Part shown: in pieces, positions 21,800-32,800 of the stretch
How positions within the stretch are numbered: the stretch's first letter is position 1
Layout: each line of letters starts with the position of its first letter
Assembly: GCA_920105625.2 (NCBI GenBank)
Contig: OV050032.1
Location: 202,886,258-202,950,257 of the forward strand
Direction: 5' to 3'
Source of the DNA: Clusia tigrina
Lineage: Eukaryota > Arthropoda > Insecta > Diptera > Clusiidae
Length of the DNA: 64,000 nucleotides
Translations under genes and position numbers: made by a program
The notes under the pieces: generated by a model
What the model was told of the DNA's origin: nothing
What the model saw: only the letters and a program-made list of their open reading frames with translations
Database searches by the model: none

Positions 21800-22385
21800 C
21801 GGGTTCAATATCGTATCTAATATCGTATTTAATATTGTATTTAATATTGTATTTAATGTCGTATTTAATATCGTATTTAATATTGTATTCAATATCGTAT
21901 TTAATATTGTATTTAATATCGTATTTAATATTGTACTCAATATCGTATTTAATAGTGTATTTAATATCGTATTTAATATTGTATTCAATATCGTACCCAA
22001 TACCGGGTTCAATATCGTATGTAATATCATTAAATATTGTATTTAATATCTTTAAATATCGTATTTAATATCATATTAAATAACGTATTTGATATCGTAT
22101 TTAATATTGTTTTAAGATTGTATTCAATATCGTATATAATATCGTTTTTAATATTATTTTCAATATCGTATCTAATAGCATATTCTATATCATATTCAAT
22201 ATCGTATTCAATATCTTCTTCAATATCATATTCAATATCATTTTCAATATCGTATTCAATATCGTATTCAATATCATATTCAATATCGTATTCAATATCA
22301 TAATTAATTTTGTATTTAATGTATTGAACATCGTATCTAATATCGTATTCAATATCGTACCTAACATCGTATCTAATATCGTAAG
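21800..22385. repeat. AATATCGTATTT 12-15 bp array
   Basis: AATATCGTATTTAATATTGTATT-like units repeat for almost 600 bp just after the SLC26 stop. The first half is T-substituted (ATTTAAT) and the second half C-substituted (ATTCAAT), so two sub-arrays are present. Frames reading ILNTILNT or YDIEYDIEYD come from the repeat. Confidence 0.95.
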
Positions 22386-24300
22386 CATCAATTAGCTTTA
22401 TGGCTATTGTGAGTTTCACGTCAGTTCGACAGTCAATCGACAGTGAGCTGGAAGATTCTAGTGGCGGCCGCGCAGTTACTTCTTGTCACTTGTCCCTTGT
22501 TACAGCGCCTGCCCTCTTGGCTGCCTGAACCTGCCGTGAAGTTCACAATAAATCAATATAAAAAAACCGTGCTTGCCGCCTGTGGCAGTCACAATACATT
22601 AATTCGTTGATGAATTCCTCGTTCATCAACATTATTGCTACCATCTTTTGTATGGTACCGTAGGAAAGGGTGCGTGCGTGGTGCTAGGAACCGGAGTAGT
22701 CGCATTAATTGTCGAAACACTCTTTGATCCGGTCGGGGTTAACACAAGCTCGGTCGCTCCGAGACGCTCCTGATCGAATCACTTGCCACGGCGGCTTTTC
22801 TGTGACGACTCTTACGATCTGAGAGAGCGTCTTGTGGCGATCCCTCCTTAACACACACAAATCTATAAAATTTCGAACCAGATCATCGTATCAGCAGCAT
22901 CAGTGATGATAATGTTGACGATGTCCATCCAAAAATATTCTGTACGAGTATATTTCTGTTGGGGGAGAAAAAACACGTATGCAGCCATATCGTGAATATT
23001 CCCTCGGATTTTAAAAGGATGCTATAATATGCCGCCAGGAATATTCAGAGTCCTATTCGAATCCGCGGGAATATTTACGATAGTGCTGTATATGTGTCTT
23101 CCGCAGATATCCTCACCTTTTTTCATATACGCAATAGGCTGGAGTTGGAATATGGCGCGTGCGATCAAATATTCCGTCCATGGGAAGCTCTTTTCTCGGC
23201 GACAAAAGAGCTTTTTTTGGACGAAGTCGTCGTTCCCGAGTGCCGTAATTGGGCTCCAGTGTTCGCCGGATACAAAAATGTGACTATTTCGATGGAGTTG
23301 GTTCCAAACTCGAAACAATTTCGCACCGAAAACGACGACTTGAGTTTGATTTTAATGTTAGAATTTAATTGTGAATTTTAATTACATTAAGTAATTTTAT
23401 TAATTTGAATTAAGTAATTAAACAATCAGAATTTAATTTTGAATTAAGTTTTATTTTATGTTAGAATGTAATTGTTACAATGAAATAATTTTATTAATTT
23501 GAATTGAATAATTAAATAATTTTGCATTTAAATTCGATTTAAGTTATTTTTATTAAAAATTATAAAATTATTTAATAAATTTTTGTGAATTTTTTGTAAA
23601 CAAAAGCTGAAAATTATACTCGTTGTATTTCTTACACTGAAAATTTTCTCTGGACCCTGTATTTCCTACACTGAAAACATTGATTTGATTCCTCTTCATC
23701 ATTATTCCAAAATAATTGGATTTGCCGATTTCCGACCAGCCTGCTCTTCCATAGTTCGTGTTGGTAACTGCAGCACCGCATCCAGCCTGCAAGCATCACA
23801 TTAATACTATGGTTGTCTCTGTCACTCCTTTGCTAACCATATGACATCTGTTTGGGAGGCACTAAAAGCGCCACCTCGCGTTCATTTGCGTGTTCACGGG
23901 CCAACAAAAATAACTGAGCGATATCCAGTATGGCGTCATTGGATGCCAGTAGTTGGTTGGGGAACCATGAAGAGCCTTATCAGAGAGAGAGCAAATTCAG
24001 CTCAAAAGCACTTCTAGCCAAGGGCGTTGAAATGCGTCCGTATGCTTATTTAAAGGGGGCCAAATGGGGAATAACAGTCGGAGTGTGCTGCGATTCAAGA
24101 CTTTTTCTAGCTCCACTCGGTGTCAGTCTGTAATTAGTACTCGTACGACTCAATGGGGCCTCTACTTTAGTGTGGCAGATTGCTCCTGCTCTTCTGAACT
24201 GCTGTGGGTGATCTCCAATGAAGACACTAATAAGCAGTTGTTTGATGAAGCTGGGTCGGGAATCACCGGAAAATGCTTCAGAATAGAATAAAACTGACTT
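22386..24300. other. gene-free spacer
   Basis: Includes an AATAAA at 22547-22552 that could serve the SLC26 transcript if it reads through the array. A GC-richer stretch at 22985-23340 has overlapping open frames on both strands that I could not assign. An AT-rich stretch covers about 23340-23600. The 67- and 75-residue frames near 23.9-24.3 kb match nothing I know. Confidence 0.5.
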
Positions 24301-25515
24301 CTTTTGGAGTTTATCAAGTCAGGCTAAAATCATCAAGAGAGATTAAATCTGATTCATCAAGTGAGGTTAGGACTGATTCTCCGGAAAAATAATTAAGTGA
24401 GGACGGATTCATCGGAAAATTCATAAAGTGAGGTTAAAAATGCTTTATTAAGAGAGGTTAAAAATGGTTCATTAAGTGAGGTTAAAACTGATTCATCGGT
24501 AAGTTCATCTGATGAGAGTGAATGAAAATTCCTGAGATGAATGTGCACCCGATTCCTCGATGGAGTTTTGTTGAGAGTGAACCTGCTTCACAAGTAAATT
24601 TATCAAATGAACAGTGAACGCAATTCAACGAAGAATTCATCAGAGAACAGTGAACTCGGTTCATAGAAAAATTCATTCGAGAGATTTATGGGAAAAATAA
24701 TGAGAGTGACTCTGAGTCGGAGAAAACTCCTTTTGGTGGTAGTGAAAATGATCCAATGGAAATTTCATCAGATGAGAGTAAAGAAGAAGCCTTGGATGAA
24801 TAACTGTTTTAAAGATTTGGAGGCAATTTATCAGAAACCTCAGAGTAGAGTTGTTTAGAGCCAATTAATTGGGAACCTTCCATAAAGAATAGGTCGAGAG
24901 AATTAGAGACCATTAATCAGAACACTCCGATGAGGAATTGTTCGAAGGAATTGGGGGCATTTCATCAATAACTTCCGATGAGGAATTGTTCGATTGAATT
25001 GGGGGCATTTCATCAATAACTTCCGATGAGGAATTGTTCCAAGGATTTGGGGGCAATTTATCAGAAATCTCCGATGAAGATTTGTTTTAGGGATTTAGAG
25101 GTAACTAATTAGAAACCTTCCATGAGGAACTGTTCAAGGGAATTGGGAGCATTCCGATGAGGAATTGTTCCAGGCAGTTTATCAGAAATCTTCGACGAGG
25201 AATTGTGCAAGGGAATTCAGAAACCTCAGATGAAGATCGAGGGATTTAGAGGCAATTTATCACAGATTCCCATGAAGAATTTGTCGAGGGATTTATAGGC
25301 ATTTCATCAGAAATCTCAGATGAGGAATTGCTCGGAGAAATTGGAGGCAGTTTCTCACAAACCTCCGATGAGGAATTTTTCGAAGAAATTGGAGGCATTT
25401 CATCATAAACCCCCGATGTGGAATTTTTCGACGAAATTGGAGGCACTTCATCAAAAACCTCCGATGAAAAATTTTTCAAGGGAATTTGAGGTAATTCATC
25501 AGAAACCTCCGTTCA
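24300..25515. repeat. degenerate GA-rich repeats (about 34 bp, then about 48 bp units)
   Basis: To about 24500, units resemble TTCATCAAGTGAGGTTAAAA. From about 24840 to 25515, units of roughly 48 bp begin CCGATGAGGAATTGTTCGAR and end CATTTCATCA. Read on the - strand the latter gives a degenerate 16-residue repeat (SSEVSDEMPPISSKN). No conserved gene is implied. Confidence 0.8.
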
Positions 25516-25589
25516 AAAAGTAGAAGAAAAGGAATTGGGGGACGTGTAATATAAGCAGAGCCCTTCTACTCTCCTTTTCGAGGTCCATT

Positions 25590-26010
25590 TTCATGTACGA
25601 AGTTTGATCGACGATGGAAAATAACGCTCTATAAGTGCCTCATACTTCCCGTCTTGAGACATGGACAATGACCACCAATGATGAGGGGCTGTTGGGAGCA
25701 CTCGAGAGGAAGATACTTAGCAAGGTCTGTGGCCGAATTAGCGTGGACGAGAAGAAGATGGACAGATGAGCTGTATGAGCTGTACCCCGGCTCTGACATA
25801 GTTAAGCGCATAAAAATCCTGCGGTTCCGCTGGTTTGGTCATGTTGAGCGATTGGATGAGGACGCTCCGGCTAAGTGGGTGTACGAGTACTCGTCGACAC
25901 ACGTTGGTGGAACGCGCATAATCTCCGACAACCTAATCTACGTTGGAAAGACCCGGTGCTGGGGAACCGCCCACATGACTGGGGAAGGTTAAGACTGATC
26001 ATCGGTTGTA
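25590..26010 (+). mobile_element. non-LTR retrotransposon reverse-transcriptase C-terminal fragment, decayed
   Basis: Two frames show characteristic end-of-ORF2 sequence: LYKCLILPVLRHG, then LARSVAEL.., LYELYPGSDIVKRIKILRFR and WFGHVERLDEDAPAKWVYE. These recall the widespread 'LYELY-DIVRRIKIQRLRWLGHVVRM' tails of insect non-LTR elements. Frameshifts separate the blocks, so it is a fossil. It differs from the R1/I-like remnant at 61-62 kb, whose C-terminal region has a different motif set. Confidence 0.8.
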
Positions 26011-26162
26011 GCGGCCTCAAAGAAGAGAAAGAAGAAGATGTTTGATCGTGCCACTCCGTGACGTGAACTCATCCGTGGCTCTTTTCCGGCATGTCGCTGG
26101 ATTCTTTGGTGTTTGCTTGTTTGTGGGTGTTTTTTGTGGGAGTTTCTTTTAAAATTATGTCA

Positions 26163-26168
26163 TTTATT
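26163..26168 (-). terminator. rols: candidate rols poly(A) signal
   Basis: TTTATT on the + strand gives AATAAA on the - strand, about 350 bases after the rols stop codon. No better hexamer was seen between it and the stop. Confidence 0.4.
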
Positions 26169-26514
26169 TTACGATAAAAACAAAATATTTTTTTTTTACA
26201 TTCATATCTAAAAATAGGAAAACTGATTAAATAAGAATAAGAGTAGCTTTTTGTACTGATAGCGACTGCATTGTGTACCTACCCAAGAGCCTCCTCCGGC
26301 ATCATCGCCGGACCATTGAGGATTCTATCTTGGCTGCCCCTGAGGGAATACACCGAATGCGGTCGCTATCGCGGTTGTTTTAGCATAGTTCAATATAAAT
26401 ACTAAAAGAAGGTTGTTGTAAATTTAAAGTGGCAAAAATTTATGAATTAATTGTAACAGAAATTAATTAGTAATGATAATTAAATGCAGATAATGTAGAG
26501 TGGCTGCTGCCACA
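26169..26514 (-). other. rols: presumed rols 3' UTR
   Basis: Non-coding sequence between the rols stop and the AATAAA candidate. It includes a short inverted motif, CCTCCGGCATCATCGCCGG. Confidence 0.4.
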
Positions 26515-26895
26515 CTACAAATCGGTCATCTCCTGGTGAGATTCCATTGCTGCGGCGCCTTCCGGATCCGCGGCGGCACCGCCCACGGCACCGGCGCCCG
26601 CATCGTACTTTGTGAATTTTGGTTGATTGCTGCTGCTGCCGTTGCTGCTGCCTGGCTGCGTCGTCTCGTGTGTGATGCGCGTCAGCAGCTCCGTCTGGAT
26701 GCGCTTCAGCACTTCGATCACCTCGGGCAGGACGCCGCTCTGGGCGGCCTTCTGCAGGGCCTCGTTCGCATCGACCAGCGCCTCGTTCAGTTCGCCGTGC
26801 TCCATGCGTGCCTTGGCGCGCGCATAGTAACCCTCGTAGCTGCTGGGCTTCTGTACGATGGCTTGCGTGGCTAAATCAATCGATTCGAGAAGTTC
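26515..26895 (-). CDS. rols: rols last exon (TPR end and C terminus)
   Basis: Begins [20 protein letters not shown] and continues through [20 protein letters not shown], a canonical TPR. After a Ser/Asn/Gly-rich linker the protein ends HQEMTDL. The last residues T-D-L fit a class I PDZ-binding motif (S/T-x-hydrophobic), as vertebrate TANC proteins also end in a PDZ ligand. The acceptor is CTCTCCCCAG. Confidence 0.93.
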   Translation of the reverse strand, partial: ELLESIDLATQAIVQKPSSYEGYYARAKARMEHGELNEALVDANEALQKAAQSGVLPEVIEVLKRIQTELLTRITHETTQPGSSNGSSSNQPKFTKYDAGAGAVGGAAADPEGAAAMESHQEMTDL

Positions 26896-29800
26896 CTGGG
26901 GAGAGGACACAAAACACAAAACATGACAATGACATTGAGGAAATGTAAGCGAACTCTGGTGGTTTATTAACAGACCCCCGTCACCCTAATCTAAGCTTAA
27001 AGCAGATCACCGCAAAATAAGAATGTGGATTTGCTCTGAAGCTGTCCTCTGAGCGGTCCTCGTGTCACGTCTGACTCAGAGCTACGTTCGTCTGCTGCGC
27101 TACAATTCACTCGTGCCAGTCTGGAATGAGGGAATACTCAAAATAGCCCATGAATGTGTGCAGTGTCCTTCTGCTTGATCATGAGGGCCTCCACCACGGA
27201 AATCTGTGTGCCACATTCAGTATTTAAAGTATACTTTTAGGCTGCACCATTAATGCGAGAGCAGCGTTAGGAATGTTCTTTTCATGCATGGCCTGAGACA
27301 AATTCCAGTACTGACACAAAAATCCCCTCATCTAATTAGACTACTTGGGAGTCTGTTAATAAACAACCTCCCTACCACCATAATCATCATTATCATCGTC
27401 ATCATAATCATGATGATGATCGCTCTTAGCTTACATTTAATTTTCGCTTGCATCGCGACAGATTCAGCAGCAAATTCGTACGCAGTTGGGCAAAAATGGC
27501 GCTCCGCTCCAGCAGACTCTCCAGCGTGGAGATTTTCCGCAGCGCATACTGATAGCGGTGAGCGGCCTCGTGGAAGCGGTTCTTGCGGTACAGCACGTTC
27601 CCGTCCTCCAGCAGTTTGTTCAGCAGCACCACCAGAATCTCCGGCTTGCCCATGGCCATGCTCCAAGTGGTCGGACCCAGTTTGGCGCCCTTCCTGAGGA
27701 ACACCTGCACCACTTGTATGTTGCGGCAGGCAATCGAACGGTCCAGCGGTCGCATGCCGTTCACATCGATGTGCTCGATGTTGGCGCCCTGTTCGAGCAG
27801 ATACTGGACCAGACTGGCCGAGCCCTGGTAGGCGGCCAGGTCCAGAGCGGTGCGTCCATTGTTGTCGGTGTGCTTCTTGTTGCCGCCCTTCTCGATGATG
27901 CACTTGGCCGCCGCTAGACGGCCGCGAAGGCACGCCCAGGAGAGGGCCGTGAAGCCGTCGTGATCTTGCGCTTCCAGCGCTGCGCCACGTTCAATCAACA
28001 ATTCCAGCAGTTCGATGTGGCCCTCTTCGGCCGCTATCATCAGCGGCGTCTTCTTGTCCAGTGTCACGGGCTGCTCGAGATCGGCGCCGTTTTGCAACAG
28101 CTTCTCGGCCACCGCCCAGTGACCCTCCTTGACGGCCAGCCACAGCGGTGTCAGGCCTTGCTTGTTGTGCCCGTTGATTTTGGCACCGCGCGAGATGAGT
28201 ATGGACACGGCGTCTATGCAACCGTTGCGGGCGGCGGACGTTAGCGCCAGATCGCCGCTGGAGGGCTCCAGCTTGTTGATGTTGATTTCGTCCATTTCCA
28301 GCAGATCCTCCAGTATGGTGACATGGTCTTGTGCGGCCGCTGCAATCAGCGCCTGCTGCAGAGCCATGCCCAGGCTGACATCGTGCGAATTCGAGCGCGG
28401 CGTCCAATCACAGGCCAGCAGGTATTTCACCACATTGAGGCGACCCATGCGAGCGGCGTGCACCAGAGCGCACCGTTGGGTGGTGTCCGTTTGGCCGAGG
28501 CTGCTGCCAGCGGCCACCAAGAGGCGCACCACGTCGCAGTGGCCACGCATGGCGGCCAGAATCAGCGGCGTACAGCCCTGACTGTTGGTGAGGCCCACGT
28601 CAGCGCCGAACTCGAGCAGCAGACTCACCATGGGCACTATGCCCTCGTGGGCCGCTATGCACAGGATCGTTGCGTCGCCCATGAACTCGGTGCGGTGGTG
28701 TGGGGAGGCGCCCGCCAGCAGTATGAGGCGTGACACCTTCAAGTTCGGGCTGTATACGTTCCGCAAGGAGCCCAGCGCCGCGGATATGCTGTCCGTGACC
28801 GAGGCCACCCAATAGGACTGCATGTCGCGTGGCGATTGCGAGCCCTGGCAGTTGCGGTAAATGTGCGCCTTGAGCATGTGGTGCCCCAGTTCCAAGGTCT
28901 GTTCGGGGTCCAGAGGCGCTTGCAGGCGGGACAGACGGAATGCTATAGCTGCGTGACCCACACGGAAATCGCACAGAAACTTCGTGGATTCGCCTTCGTC
29001 GCGCCTGATCAGCCACTCCCGAAAGGAGGAGTGGAAGAACATGTACGTGTTGTCGATGCGCTTGATCAGGAACCCGTCGAGCAGCTTGAAGCGTGGCAGG
29101 AACTCGTCCCAGTGCAGGACCTCGTCGGTTTGCATGGCGCAGATGGTGTAGTAGATCTCGTCCAGCGTCAGCGGATACAAGGCGGCCAGGCACACGTTCA
29201 GGATGGGAGACACCTTCTCGAAGCTGCAGGCGGTTGGGAAACGCAAATTGAAGTGGAGCAGGAAGATCTGCGCCAGCGACACCGGCAGCACTTTGTAACT
29301 GGTCGACTTGACCACCAGCTGGCCGCGCTCAATGAGATCGAGTGTCAGTTTGGCGTACAGCATCGAGCCTTTCGTCAGCGAGGGCAGGTGCCCGATGAAC
29401 TTCAGTTGCCCGGTGCTGTTGTCCTTCACTGCGGCAATGTTGCTCTGTATTTCGATGCTGTGATTGACGCGGAATGTGATATAGTCCAGCATGTCCTTCT
29501 GCAGCAGATCGTTGGAGGCCCAACTGTCCAGCGTCATCTTCGTGTAGGACAGACCCTTGACGAACTCCAACATCTGCGTGCGTACGGTGGCGACGACCTT
29601 CAACCACGACGGGAAGAACTGGGTCATTTTGGCAAGAAACGTGGCAATTGTGTGACCATGATCGGGACGATGATACTCTGCCTCGCACAGAGCGTCCACC
29701 AGAATGATGCAAGTTTTGGCCGGTATCTTCCCGGAACGCTTCAGTATCGTCAGTGGCTCCAGTATGGCCAAGCGCATGACACGTTCCGCATCGGCAATGC

Positions 29801-32800
29801 ACTCCTTAACGCTGAGTATGTCCTGCAGATGGGGCTCAGTGAGCAGATAGTCCCGATAGGAGGCCAACTGGGGCGCCTGACACAGTTGCGCCGCCAACGA
29901 GTGCACGAAGTCGGGCACCAGACACGTCAGATTCGAGTCGGCCTGGCAGAAGTGGTAGCCTACAATGTGTGAGGCCAGGGCCCGAATGCGGTCATGCCCG
30001 ATATTTATCTGGCAGTAGATACCGTCGGGATCGTTGGCTGCCGTGGTCTCCTTGCGGCGGCCAAAACACGAATACTCCACCAGCTGTAAAATCAACGCTG
30101 TCTTCCCAGTGCCCGGATTGCCGTTTATCAGCACGCCCGGCGTCTCGGTGGCTGTGAGAATATTCGAGAGTTCGCGCAGCAGCCACTGCCGACCCACGAA
30201 CGGCGGATCGGGCTCCTGCAGTGGCACCTCGAAGAACAGTGGCTTCAGGGCCAGCTGCACTGGCGGCTGGGCTGTGGCTGGCTTGTAAATAGCGTTGCGC
30301 TTGCTGGCGTTCGCCACTTGGCCGGCGCGCGCCGAACGACGCGTCACCGACTTGCGCACTTTCACCGGGAATGATTCGTAGTTGTTCGAGTCGGTCAGCG
30401 AGCAGGCTTTGAATTTGCCCGACAGGCTGAGCGCGTCGTCCTTAATGGCCACGGAAAGCTGACTGCCGTAAGCGTCAATGGATGAGAGGCCATTGCAGTC
30501 GTTGCTGTTCAGGGTCTGCTCGGGGCTCATGTTTTGTGACGAATTGCTGCTGGTCGTTGTGTTCGTGTTGCCGTTCTGATCACTGTCGAGCAACAGTCCG
30601 AGCCGGGCGCGCAGCTGGTCCTTCTGCTTCTCCACGGACATGGCTGAATGCTCATTGGAGAGATTGTCGCTGCCTGTGTGAGGGAAAAAACAGAGTACGT
30701 TAGAAACGGAAGGATGCACGGAACTAAACACAACAATAAACAACAAAGAATTTGTACAACATGCAGCACAGAACATGCGAGCTACCAACAAACATGCGGG
30801 CGGAATGTATCAAGCACAGAACAACAAAAACATAACAACACGTGACAAAGCGAAAGAGGTCCTGCCTGCTAATTGGTTGAGGCCCGCATCCGATGAGTTC
30901 GAATTTACGCTCCACAAAGATTTGATCTTGCCGAAGACCAGTGACGACAAATGTCCCGCGTAGACGGAGGTGCCCGCCAGGCTTAAGCGATTCAAGCGAT
31001 TCTCACTGCCGGTCGATGCTGATGACCCGTTGACATTGTTGCTGTTGCTGACATTCTTGCGACGTCGATGCGTCACCACCGAATCGGAACAGGTCGACGT
31101 AGTCAAACCATTCGAATCTTTTCCTAAACACACACATACACAGCAGTCGCATGGAGATGAGTGGATGGGATGAGAGATGAAAATGATGAGGTTAAAACTA
31201 GTAATGAGGAACATTATCTTCAGCCAAGCCGAAGTTGGGGTCGTCAGAAAATCGGTGACGGGGTTGCAGATGGAAATTAGACACACCATAGATAGAGCGT
31301 AGCTTCCACAGAATACAAGTGGGGTAGGCCGGAGAACCGCCGAAGAAGGAGGTCTCCAAGCATGAAGGCATTGATCCCCATTGTACTACAGGCTCCCAAA
31401 AGCGTTGTTGAACGGAGCCTTCTTCTTTCACATCAAGGAGATAAGTTTATCCCGGGATATATGTGAGACTAAATAAGAGACTGGGTCATAAAAAAATCGT
31501 TTCAATGTCTCCAGAACACAGGAAGGTTAGAGAAGAGGCTCTGAAGTTGGAGATATCTCATAAGGTCCATTGTCGAGATCATGAGGACTTTAATGAGGAT
31601 CTACGAAATATAAGAATACCACTCCCGAACGGAATAATTGGCTAGTATCCTTCAATTGTTTGTAGTTCTCCACTCTTTTTTGATTCGCTGACTGTCTTTA
31701 GAGTGCTGGATGACCAACACGTAGGGAATACTTGGGAGCCTCCACTAATTGTTCAGATAAGTTTAATTACTTCCTGACTGTCTCTTGGACACTGTATAGA
31801 ATATTTTTGACTTCCTGACTGTCTCAGGAATACTTGGGTGCCTACACGAATTCTTTAGATACGCTTTTTCACTTCCTCACTGTCTCTGCAGAACTGGTAC
31901 CAACACAGCAGAGAAGACGTTTCCTGACTGTCCCTGGAGTTTAGTGTCTCTTCAAGTATGGACAGAAGACCTTTCCAGTTGATCATATACTTGACATGGA
32001 GTTCCAGAACAAATTCCAGAACAGCTTCTTTGCAGTTTATCAGGCATTTTACGCTGTGGAAGATTTCTGACTGAAAAACCTTCCTCCACCTTGAAGGGCA
32101 ACACTTACGATCCCCAATCAGTCAGGATGCTGGCTACACCTTCAGCCCTTATGAAGCTTTCTAGGAAAACAATCACAAGCAAGGATTGTTTTCCTAGGAT
32201 TTATCCACAACCAAAGCAAAGCTTCATAAGGGCTGAAGGTGTAGCCAAGCATCATGGCTGATTGGGGATCGTAAGTGTTGCACTTCACGGGGCAATTCTG
32301 TTAGGACCTGTTTCAGGAAGTTTTTTTTTCCAGCTTTGCTCCAAGTCCCACAAACTCGGATTGTGGGACTTGAACCAAAGCTGGTGTTCAATAAGCAGCC
32401 GAGTCACGGCAAGATACTCTACGAGAATTTGTCAAGAATATTTGTGTAGTTTACTCTGCCGTTAAGCGGTGCAGCTGCAAAGAAACCCCTCTAAACCAGG
32501 ACACATTTGCAGAAGGTGAAGTACGATCTCAGTGCCCGCGTGTTTTCTTCTTTGAAGCCATCCTCGCCTCATTCAAACGCGACACAGCGGAAATTCTCAA
32601 CATTTGCACGGTTCTGAGTCAATGACTTCACCTTCTACAGCGGGGCTTCTCGTGGCATTCACCCAAAAATAACCGCTTGACACTTACCTCCCGATAATAT
32701 CGACGTGGTGTCAATTGTGCAGCCGCCATTTGAGGCTGCGCGTCGATGTCCTGTCAGAGCGTTCCGTAAATTCTTATGATTAAAGAAGCGGCGTCGTGTC

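Larger units (their letters stand above)
31124..32687 (-). other. rols: rols intron with inverted repeats
   Basis: A 1.56-kb intron with donor GGAG|GTAAGT. It contains a dispersed-repeat copy (31295-31400), degenerate ACTTCCTGACTGTCTC repeats (about 31680-31950) and two inverted repeats (separate entries). The 68-codon frames across the hairpins are not genes. Confidence 0.85.

Noticed and set aside
27284..30703. Many frames opposite or out of frame with the large rols exon
   Set aside because: They are shadows produced by its GC-rich codon use; the - strand frame with the P-loop and ankyrin repeats accounts for the whole region.
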